In this document: in pieces, positions 57,253-64,000 of the stretch
Layout: the number at the start of each line of letters is the position of its first letter
How positions within the stretch are numbered: position 1 is the stretch's first letter
Assembly: GCF_014695715.1 (NCBI RefSeq)
Contig: NZ_JACJOT010000008.1
Coordinates: 1,054,001 to 1,118,000, forward strand
Length of the DNA: 64,000 nt
Source of the DNA: Microcoleus sp. FACHB-68
Lineage (GTDB): Bacteria; Cyanobacteriota; Cyanobacteriia; Cyanobacteriales; Oscillatoriaceae
Reading direction: 5' to 3'
The notes under the pieces: model-generated
The model's database searches: none
What the model was told of the DNA's origin: nothing
What the model saw: only the letters and a program-made list of their open reading frames with translations
Made by a program: the position numbers and the translations under genes

Positions 57253-59433
57253 TCATTTTTTCGATGTAGTTTGCATCGCTTCTGAGTGTTCGGCTAAGCG
57301 TTGGCTTAGTTCTGGATTGTACAGTCTCAGGTAATTCCAGTAGTTGCCAAAGACAGATTTGACGTAGGTTTGAGTTTCCTCGAAAGGAATCTTTTCTACA
57401 AAGATATCGGGATCGCTGAAACCGTATTTAGCAATCCAATCAGCTACATTACTAGGGCCGGCATTGTAACTCGCTACGGCTAACAAAGAGTTATTTTTGT
57501 ATTCGCGGTGCGTGAAATCTAAATAGCCAGTCCCTAGTTGGATGTTGTCATCTGGATTGTCTAGTTTGTATTGTTTAACGCCAAACGTTTTAGCAACTTC
57601 AGCGCCCGTTTCTGGCATTACCTGCATTAATCCAACTGCACCCACACCCGATTTAATTGCCGGCATAAAACGCGATTCCTGCCGAATCAAGCCGGTTACC
57701 AGTAGGGAATTGAGCTTGCGAGCTTCAGACCAGTTAACAATACTATCCAAAAATGGAAATGGATAAAGCGCGTGCCAGTAAGCGCGTTCTTGTTTGAGGG
57801 TTTCGTATTGCAGTTTCTCTTCAGGTTTATCTCGCTGATCTAAACTGCCTATCATGAAAAGGGCTTCTAAATTATCGCCAACTGCCAGCCGCATTAAACC
57901 ATCTGTAAACTGTTCTGCAACCGTTGGCTCCATCGGGGTTTTAAATTCTACGTGCCAAAGTCTCCAAGCATCCACTCCTTGACCAAGTTGGTAGAGTTCT
58001 TTTAACACCTCAGAACCTGTGGGCAGATTGGGCAGCACTTCTGGCTGTAGTACAAGCGGTGTGCGATCTCTAACGGTTGTGAAGTCTCCCACATCCCAAC
58101 CCAATAGGACAGCAGCACGCCAAGCATAGTAAGATTCTGGATACTTTGCGAGCACCCACTCAAACGCTTGCTTAACTTCGGCATCTTTGCCTAAAATCTT
58201 CCCCCATTTGCCGGCCCAGAAAGCCGCCTCTGGCGCTTGCTCACTGTCAGGGTTTTCTGTAATAATTTGCTGCGCCAATTGCCAAGCTCTTTGCACATCG
58301 GTCACAGCGGCTCGTTGCTGAGCCTGAGTCCAGCGCAACTTTGCAGCAGCGTTAGATTTGCTGTGTTCGCTCAGAAGTGTTTTACGCACTTGTTCCGCTG
58401 CTTTGGCATTTTTCCGGCTGTCTAGAACTTTTGCTTTTTCTAATAGAGCCTCCGGTGCTTTTTCTGGAAACCGCTTGACAACTGCATCAAGATAGTCAAT
58501 CGCCTGTTTGGGACTGACTAACTCTTGCAGGCGCAACAGTCCTGTGGCAGTTTCTTCAGCTGCTGGATATTCTCGCAACAGCTTTTTATAAGCACTCTCA
58601 GCCGAGTCTTGTTTTTCCCCTAGCTGCAACCCCCGACCGGCACGGTATGCGTTGCGCGGTGTGCGGGTGGCTTTGGCGTAGGCAGCGCCGGCTTTGCCAT
58701 ACACCTGCTTTTCCCAATAACCGAAGGCGACGGCTTCCCACTCTTCTTCCGTCAGTTTTTCCCCAAACTTAGTGTCGAGCCGGTCTAACACAGAAATAAT
58801 ATCTGGGTGGTAAAGGCCGTGTTTCGCCAGTACCATCAGCATCTCCTGCTGATTGGGCTTTTTCTGCAACCGAAGGCTGGCAATTTCAACGCTGCGGGGG
58901 TGCTTGGGAAATTCCTCGATTGCTCGATCCCAGTATTTGCCATCTTTTTGGCCCAGCGCAAACAAAGCTTCTGCCGCCACCGGCTCTTTACCATGACGCT
59001 TGAGAACTTCTTGCCAAGCCTCCTCAGCCTTCCCGGCATCCCCAGCGACTTCATAAGCGCGGGCGCGTTGCACAGCAATATGGCCGGCGAGAAGCGGATA
59101 ATCATTCTCCAACCCTTCCAACCATTTCAGCGCCTCAGTTCCCTGCTGCTGCCCAATCAGATCGCTGGCGAGAAGATAACGAGCGCGGCTGCGATCTTGC
59201 GATTTTGGCTCCTGCGCCAGCGCCTCCAGCTTTGACGCCCGTTTTTCCGGTGATAACTGCGCTAGCGGCAACACTTCCGATTTCGGGTCTTGGACATCCA
59301 CCTGCTTCAGCTCGTTTTGGAACATCCCGACTCCGTTCCATATTATTACCGGCAAGCTAATTCCGAGTACCAGAACACAGATTCCTGTCCCGATTGCCAC
59401 AGAAACGTTGGGTTTGCGTCGTTGCTTGAACAT
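57253..59433 (-). CDS. Soluble lytic murein transglycosylase with TPR-like stalk
   Basis: A 726-residue protein. A basic start (MFKQRRKPN) and one membrane helix (about 12-35) anchor or export it; a long TPR-like helical superhelix follows (about 50-540); the C-terminal SLT domain (about 565-700) has the catalytic glutamate E586 in RQESRF, GAVGLMQVMPET, NIQLGTGYL and ASYNAGPSNV. It cleaves glycan strands with 1,6-anhydro formation, as Slt70 does. The ATG at 59433 is preferred over a longer frame from 59484 with a repetitive N-terminus. Confidence 0.92.
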   Translation of the reverse strand: MFKQRRKPNVSVAIGTGICVLVLGISLPVIIWNGVGMFQNELKQVDVQDPKSEVLPLAQLSPEKRASKLEALAQEPKSQDRSRARYLLASDLIGQQQGTEALKWLEGLENDYPLLAGHIAVQRARAYEVAGDAGKAEEAWQEVLKRHGKEPVAAEALFALGQKDGKYWDRAIEEFPKHPRSVEIASLRLQKKPNQQEMLMVLAKHGLYHPDIISVLDRLDTKFGEKLTEEEWEAVAFGYWEKQVYGKAGAAYAKATRTPRNAYRAGRGLQLGEKQDSAESAYKKLLREYPAAEETATGLLRLQELVSPKQAIDYLDAVVKRFPEKAPEALLEKAKVLDSRKNAKAAEQVRKTLLSEHSKSNAAAKLRWTQAQQRAAVTDVQRAWQLAQQIITENPDSEQAPEAAFWAGKWGKILGKDAEVKQAFEWVLAKYPESYYAWRAAVLLGWDVGDFTTVRDRTPLVLQPEVLPNLPTGSEVLKELYQLGQGVDAWRLWHVEFKTPMEPTVAEQFTDGLMRLAVGDNLEALFMIGSLDQRDKPEEKLQYETLKQERAYWHALYPFPFLDSIVNWSEARKLNSLLVTGLIRQESRFMPAIKSGVGAVGLMQVMPETGAEVAKTFGVKQYKLDNPDDNIQLGTGYLDFTHREYKNNSLLAVASYNAGPSNVADWIAKYGFSDPDIFVEKIPFEETQTYVKSVFGNYWNYLRLYNPELSQRLAEHSEAMQTTSKK

Positions 59434-60392
59434 GGATAAGGTTAAGCCTTCAAGAGTTTTGAGTTTTGAGGTTTGAGCCTGCAAGAGTTTTGAGTTGGGA
59501 CTTCACTCCTATCCGGGCGAAGCCTGAGCGGGCTTTTTGGGCAATCGCCCCTACGACTCCTGACTTTTGACTCTCACTTTGATGAGCTAAGCGCTGGCTC
59601 CTGACATATTAACTTTTATTTTTATAAATAGTGACTCAAATCATAAACAATTGCAAACGTTTAGTTGGCCCGCAAGTTATCTCAGGTTTGTCAACCACAA
59701 CACCCTAACTGCCGGTTAAAGGCATTGGAGATGGCGCTACAACTGAGATTCAGGATTTTATTGATGTCAGCGTTAATCCATATTTGCTAACCATCCGGCT
59801 CAGGCACAATCGAAATATCAGCGAATTCGGCTTCCCAATGCAATGTTATCTCGCTAACCAGCCTGAAGAATACACTAAATTTTTGACAACTCTCGCTTTA
59901 TTGATAAAATCTAGCGCTTCTTAATCTTAGGAAACACGGAAAAGACAGAAAGTCATTGGGGGGCTTCCCCCCAAACCCCCCATTGGGGGACGCACCCGTC
60001 CCCCAAACCCCCTCCACAAGGGTTCATCGGCTATGCCTCATGGATCTAAGAATTGCTATATTAGAGCCAAATTAAAAAAATATAAATTATGATTTAAATC
60101 GCTTATGAATTTCCTAAAATCTGCTAATAGTTAAGCTATATTTTTTCTCTATAATAAAATTTTCCGGGTTTATAATTCTCAAAATTTAAAAGTAAAAATA
60201 GACTTAGGCCAAATGAGGTAAAAAGCAGCAGTATCACACCCCTTATGCAGACGAACCAGGATGCTCGGCCAGAGATTTCCGCACAAGGACTTTGGCCGAA
60301 TCGGCGCAAACAGCCCAGACGTTTTAATTATAAAATTGAATAAGTTTTGCCATAGTAGTAATGGTATAAGTAATCAAAAGGTAGAAGGCAGA
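59434..60392. other. Long intergenic region upstream of pepA
   Basis: About 960 bases between divergent genes. Contents: GAGTTTTGAG-type short repeats at 59450-59500; a GGGCGAAGCC...GGGCAATCGCCCC palindrome-type repeat at about 59515-59550; one arm of the pepA-flanking inverted repeat (59939-60022); and an AT-rich stretch at 60060-60200. No gene is supported. Confidence 0.5.
59939..60022. repeat. Left arm of inverted repeat flanking pepA
   Basis: About 84 bases nearly identical, in inverse orientation, to 62008-62090. Each arm has two internal hairpins, TTGGGGGG/CCCCCCAA and GGGGGACG/CGTCCCCC. This is a multi-copy palindromic element type in cyanobacteria. Confidence 0.85.
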
Positions 60393-61871
60393 ATGGATTT
60401 TCGAGCGACTGAACTTAGCTTCTTGGATTGGTCAGGGGATGCCCTAGCGATCGGATTGTTTGAGGATGCCGTGGAATTAACCGGCAATTTGGCGCAACTC
60501 GATGAAAAGCTAGCCGGCACCTTGAAAGAACTGATTGAAGAAAGCGAATTTAAGGGAAAAGACGGCAGCAGCGCCGTAACTCGCGTTGGCACCGGCAGCC
60601 CCATTCGCAAAATCATTGTAGTCGGTTTGGGCAAAGCAGACGCCCTGAAATTAGACAGCTGGCGTCGGGCTGCCGCTGCGGCTGCGCGATTGGCAAATAA
60701 AGAAAAGTGCAAAACTTTGGGGTTAGCGCTGCCGGTGTGGCATGAGGCACCGGATGCCACAGCAGAGGCGATTGTGGAAGGCGCAGAACTGGCTCTCTAT
60801 CAGGATAATCGCTTTAAGTCAGACACAGAAAATAAAGGGCTAAAACTAGAACACATTGATTTGCTGGGGTTAGCCGGCACAGAAGCATCCATCACCCGTG
60901 CTCAGCAAATTTGTGCCGGTGTGATGCTAGCACGCCAACTCGTTGCAGCGCCGGCGAATTCGGTAACGCCAATCACAATGGCAGAAGCCGCCCAAGCAAT
61001 TGCCTCGGAACACGGCTTAGAGATTGAAATCCTTGAACGAGAAGCCTGCGAAGAACTCGGCATGGGAGCCTTTTTAGGCGTTGCTCTAGCCTCGGATCTG
61101 CCGCCCAAGTTCCTCCACCTCACCTACAAACCAGAAGGGACGCCGCGCCGCAAACTGGCAATTGTGGGCAAGGGTTTGACCTTTGACTCTGGCGGTTTGA
61201 ACATCAAAGTTGCCGGCAGCGGGGTGGAGATGATGAAGGTAGACATGGCGGGTGCCGGTGCAACCCTAGGTGCGGCTAAGGCGATCGCGCTGCTCAAGCC
61301 AGATGTGGAGGTTCACTTCATCTCAGCCGTGACTGAAAATATGATTAGCGGCCACGCCATGCGCCCCGGTGACATCCTCAAGGCTTCAAATGGCAAAACG
61401 ATTGAAATTAACAACACGGATGCAGAGGGGCGTTTGACCCTGGCAGATGCCTTAGTGTTTGCAGAAAAGCTGGGGGTTGACGCAATTGTAGATTTAGCGA
61501 CCCTCACCGGCGCGTGTATTATCGCGTTGGGCGATGATATTGCCGGCTTATGGAGTCCTGATGATGCAGTGGCAAATCAACTGCTCAAAGCATCGGAAAT
61601 GGCCGGTGAAAAGTTCTGGCGGATGCCTTTGGAAGAGAAATATTTTGAAGGCTTAAAATCTCCGATCGCGGATATGAAAAATACCGGCCCGCGTCCCGGT
61701 GGTTCAATTACTGCCGCTTTGTTTCTGAAGCAATTTGTTAAAGAAACGCCTTGGGTTCACCTAGATATTGCAGGGCCGGTTTGGACGGATAAAGAAAGCG
61801 GTTATAACAGCGTCGGGGCCACCGGCTTCCCCGTTCGCACGCTTGTTAATTGGGTGTTAAGTGATGCTTGA
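60393..61871 (+). CDS. pepA: Leucyl aminopeptidase (M17)
   Basis: A 492-residue M17 peptidase. The catalytic half shows [23 protein letters not shown] and the signature NTDAEGRL (from N341), with [10 protein letters not shown]. It binds two metal ions and removes N-terminal residues from peptides. The family start [13 protein letters not shown] is at 60393, with AAGG upstream; the longer frame from 60261 has an untypical N-terminus. Confidence 0.96.
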   Translation: MDFRATELSFLDWSGDALAIGLFEDAVELTGNLAQLDEKLAGTLKELIEESEFKGKDGSSAVTRVGTGSPIRKIIVVGLGKADALKLDSWRRAAAAAARLANKEKCKTLGLALPVWHEAPDATAEAIVEGAELALYQDNRFKSDTENKGLKLEHIDLLGLAGTEASITRAQQICAGVMLARQLVAAPANSVTPITMAEAAQAIASEHGLEIEILEREACEELGMGAFLGVALASDLPPKFLHLTYKPEGTPRRKLAIVGKGLTFDSGGLNIKVAGSGVEMMKVDMAGAGATLGAAKAIALLKPDVEVHFISAVTENMISGHAMRPGDILKASNGKTIEINNTDAEGRLTLADALVFAEKLGVDAIVDLATLTGACIIALGDDIAGLWSPDDAVANQLLKASEMAGEKFWRMPLEEKYFEGLKSPIADMKNTGPRPGGSITAALFLKQFVKETPWVHLDIAGPVWTDKESGYNSVGATGFPVRTLVNWVLSDA

Positions 61872-61924
61872 TGGGGATTTTTAACCGCAGATTCCGCAGA
61901 TAAACGCAGATAACAGATGGATGT

Positions 61925-61958
61925 ATTTCTTCCTCGAATTAAAATAAGAGGAAGAAAT
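61925..61958. terminator. 11-bp hairpin after pepA
   Basis: ATTTCTTCCTC (61925-61935) and GAGGAAGAAAT (61948-61958) form a perfect stem with a 12-base AT loop, about 55 bases after the pepA stop. It follows a CGCAGATAAACGCAGATA repeat. Probable terminator. Confidence 0.65.
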
Positions 61959-62007
61959 ATTGAGTAAATCCTAGCAAGCTCTAGGTTTAAGACACTCAAC
62001 AGATTAA

Positions 62008-62090
62008 CCCTTTTGGAGGGGGTTTGGGGGACGCAACCGTCCCCCAATGGGGGGTTTGGGGGGAAGCCCCCCAAGGTCTTTCTGCCTTTC
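62008..62090. repeat. Right arm of inverted repeat flanking pepA
   Basis: Inverse copy of 59939-60022 with only a few differences, most of them in the centre of the GGGGGACG hairpin (GCAACC here, GCACCC there). It lies between pepA and the multi-sensor kinase gene, which converge. Confidence 0.85.
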
Positions 62091-62165
62091 ATCCAATTGA
62101 GATTGGGGCAATCTGATTCAGGTTGCCCCAATTTTATGAGCAGCAAAGCAAAAAGTTTGCAGAGT

Positions 62166-64000
62166 TTAGCCGGCATCATTTGAATAAACAGCCGGCACTT
62201 CAAGAATAAACTCAGTTCCCTCTCCGGGTGCCGAGACACAGCTCAATTTTCCCCCGTGTTTTTCAACCACAATTTGGTAACTAATCGATAATCCTAATCC
62301 AGTGCCTTTACCCACCGGCTTTGTTGTGAAGAAAGGATCAAACAGACGTTGCGTCACTTCTTCAGGCATCCCTGGCCCATTATCAGAAATCCGAATCACC
62401 AGCCAGCCGGCGCTGAGTTCTGTGCGAATTTTGATGCGATTGGGATTTTGTTCAATTTCCTTGTAGGAACGATGCCGGTTGCTCTCATCTAGCGCATCAA
62501 TTGCATTTGCCAAAATGTTCATAAACACTTGGTTAAGCTGGCCGGCATAACATTCTATCTGAGGCACTTCCCCATATTCTTTCATCAGAAGAATTGCCGG
62601 ACGTTCTGCATTTGCTTTCAGGCGATGTTGCAGAATCATTAGTGTGCTGTCAATACCCTGATGAATGTCTGCCGGCTTTTTCGCTTGCTCATCCACGCGG
62701 GAGAAATTGCGTAACGACTGCATAATCTCCCGAATGCGCTCTGTTCCCACCTGCATAGAAGAAAGTATTTTAGGCAAATCTTCAATCAAGTAATCAAGTT
62801 CGATTGCTTCTGCTTCTTCTTGAACTTCTGCTGGTGGGTTCGGGAATTTTTCATGATATAAATTCAGAAAGTTGATCAAATCTTGTACATAATTAGAAAC
62901 GTGGTGCAGGTTGCCGGTGATAAAGCTAACGGGGTTATTCACTTCATGCGCGATTCCTGCAACCAGTTGCCCCAAACTTGATATTTTTTCGGTTTGAACC
63001 AGTTGACTTTGAGTTTGTTGCAGCTTGTGAAACGCTTGTTCAAGTTCTTGGGTTTTTTCGCTCAAGGCAGTATTTTTGACTTCCAGCTCTTGGGAATACG
63101 CTTGTAAGTTTTTGTACAAACTAGCGTTTTCAATGGAAATAGCTACTTGAGAAGTCAAAACTTTCAGAACTTCTAAGCGTTCTGGGGTAAACGTTCCCGC
63201 TGTCAAGTCATTCTCCAGATAAAGAATGCCGGTTAACTTCCCTTGATAAAGAATGGGCAACCCTAAGATAGACTTAGGTTGGTTTTTCACAATATAGGGA
63301 TCGGTTGTAAAAAGTCCTTCAGTTGTCGCTGCATCAACAACCACTGTTTTTTGGGTTCTTTCGATATAGTTAATCATCGAAAGTGGCAAATTTTCAACCG
63401 CTTCTACGGGAATCGCGTGCAGCACTGAACAAGTGTGGTTGGCCACATTTTTTTCTGCAACCACCACCAATTTTTCTGCTTCTTTAAGCAGGAGAAATCC
63501 TTTTCGCGCACCGGCATTTTCAATCAAAATGTGCATTAATTTTTCGAGCAGCCGGTCAAGAACAATTTCCGAAGAAATAGCAAGCGAAGCTTTCATCACC
63601 GCCGCCAAATCTAACGCTGCTGAAACTGTTCCCGTTGTCGAGGTTGTCGTCCGCGTCACTTCAAGATTGCTGGTTTCTCTAGCAAGTAGGCGAGCGAAGA
63701 AACCTGGATATCTTGAAGCCAAATCTTTTGCTTTTGCTACAGCTCCCCAACGGATATAGCAGTAGTAAGCTTCAGTTAAATAAGCTTGAGCGATCTTCTC
63801 TTTCTCACACTCAAAATAGAACTGCGCCGCCAGTTCATTTGCCATCGCTTCTTCTTGAACATAGCCTTGGTTTCTGGCTGCTTTTATGCAAATGTCATAA
63901 AATTCCATTGCAACCAAAGGTTTGCCTAAAACCCGTGCTTTTTCTGCTTCTACTAGATCGTACTTGTGTTGGAAGTTTGCGGGAGCGTGCTGCGCCCAGA
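62166..64000 (-). CDS. C-terminal part of a large multi-sensor kinase (partial)
   Basis: At least 611 residues, running off the right edge: the frame stays open to base 64000 (HKYDLVEAEKARVLGKPL before the internal MEFYD). Seen here are TPR-like helices ending ANELAAQFYFECEKEKIAQA, a GAF domain (SILGLPILYQGKLTGILYLE), a coiled coil, HisKA with GIAHEVNNPVSF, and HATPase with NILANAIDAL and GKGTGLGLSISYQIV. This end matches the giant cyanobacterial proteins that join a Ser/Thr kinase, an AAA ATPase, GAF and histidine kinase (about 1800-2000 residues). The N-terminal domains are inferred, not seen. Confidence 0.88.
   Translation of the reverse strand, partial: WAQHAPANFQHKYDLVEAEKARVLGKPLVAMEFYDICIKAARNQGYVQEEAMANELAAQFYFECEKEKIAQAYLTEAYYCYIRWGAVAKAKDLASRYPGFFARLLARETSNLEVTRTTTSTTGTVSAALDLAAVMKASLAISSEIVLDRLLEKLMHILIENAGARKGFLLLKEAEKLVVVAEKNVANHTCSVLHAIPVEAVENLPLSMINYIERTQKTVVVDAATTEGLFTTDPYIVKNQPKSILGLPILYQGKLTGILYLENDLTAGTFTPERLEVLKVLTSQVAISIENASLYKNLQAYSQELEVKNTALSEKTQELEQAFHKLQQTQSQLVQTEKISSLGQLVAGIAHEVNNPVSFITGNLHHVSNYVQDLINFLNLYHEKFPNPPAEVQEEAEAIELDYLIEDLPKILSSMQVGTERIREIMQSLRNFSRVDEQAKKPADIHQGIDSTLMILQHRLKANAERPAILLMKEYGEVPQIECYAGQLNQVFMNILANAIDALDESNRHRSYKEIEQNPNRIKIRTELSAGWLVIRISDNGPGMPEEVTQRLFDPFFTTKPVGKGTGLGLSISYQIVVEKHGGKLSCVSAPGEGTEFILEVPAVYSNDAG

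Noticed and set aside
59939-60022. The GGGGGACG/CGTCCCCC hairpins as a dedicated pepA terminator or promoter element
   Set aside because: The same element occurs on both sides of the gene and resembles multi-copy cyanobacterial repeats, so a gene-specific role is not supported.
1-64000. tRNA or rRNA genes
   Set aside because: I looked for T-loop and anticodon-arm signatures in the gaps and for rRNA landmarks and found none that could be folded convincingly.

Overview
The window is cyanobacterial chromosome. Diagnostic genes are psaD (photosystem I ferredoxin-docking subunit), gun4 (Mg-chelatase activator), a PAM68 photosystem II assembly factor, ictB, an apocarotenoid-type carotenoid oxygenase, the psaD-trpE neighbour pair and a complete nat-type amino-acid ABC transporter. 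A HetZ-family protein followed by a PatU-like protein suggests a filamentous organism, perhaps of the Microcoleus/Oscillatoria kind (inference). The palindrome TGCCGGCA and its CCGG core recur very often, alongside occasional HIP1 (GCGATCGC) sites. Heptanucleotide tandem repeats (STRR type) and palindromic repeats sit between genes, as in filamentous cyanobacteria. I saw no rRNA or tRNA gene.

Layout. 0-4.2 kb: a parvulin-type isomerase, a HetZ-family regulator, a PatU-like protein. 4.3-5.8 kb: ruvA-rpsO-pam68 on the minus strand. 5.9-9.7 kb: a purine/nucleoside deaminase, a DUF815 AAA ATPase and a divergent GmrSD-like (DUF262+DUF1524) enzyme. 9.8-16.1 kb: ictB, a degenerate histidine kinase lacking its phospho-acceptor histidine, gun4, rfaE2 and a pentapeptide-repeat protein. 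16.4-20.7 kb: one giant gene joining surface repeats, a subtilisin-like protease and a CHAP hydrolase. 21.2-28.5 kb: a polyphosphate:AMP phosphotransferase, a second pentapeptide-repeat protein, YdcF, an ABC exporter and a lipoprotein. 28.7-31.4 kb: an RsbQ-type hydrolase overlapping a PAS-GAF histidine kinase. 31.7-35.7 kb: carotenoid oxygenase, a DprA-like protein, MAPEG, YajQ, DUF202. 35.9-36.9 kb: a CRISPR-Cas relic (truncated cas6 plus a one-spacer array). 37-40.3 kb: a peptidoglycan-binding protein, psaD, trpE. 40.3-42.4 kb: a PLP-enzyme gene flanked by inverted IS630-like transposase fragments. 42.4-50.1 kb: rlpA and natB-natC-natD-natA-natE with a DUF2887 nuclease gene inserted between natC and natD. 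50.8-64 kb: an SbmA/BacA-like ABC protein, an EamA transporter, a GNAT acetyltransferase, a GAF histidine kinase, a soluble lytic transglycosylase, pepA inside a pair of inverted repeats, and the C-terminal part of a large multi-sensor kinase that runs off the right edge.

The most interesting items are: (1) the RsbQ-like hydrolase, whose triad falls at S96/D219/H247 exactly as in Bacillus RsbQ, overlapping a PAS histidine kinase instead of the RsbP phosphatase; (2) the two-protease surface protein, with both active sites intact; (3) the decaying cas6/CRISPR locus; (4) the CCGG-free PLP cassette between transposase remnants; (5) the pseudo-histidine kinase next to gun4.
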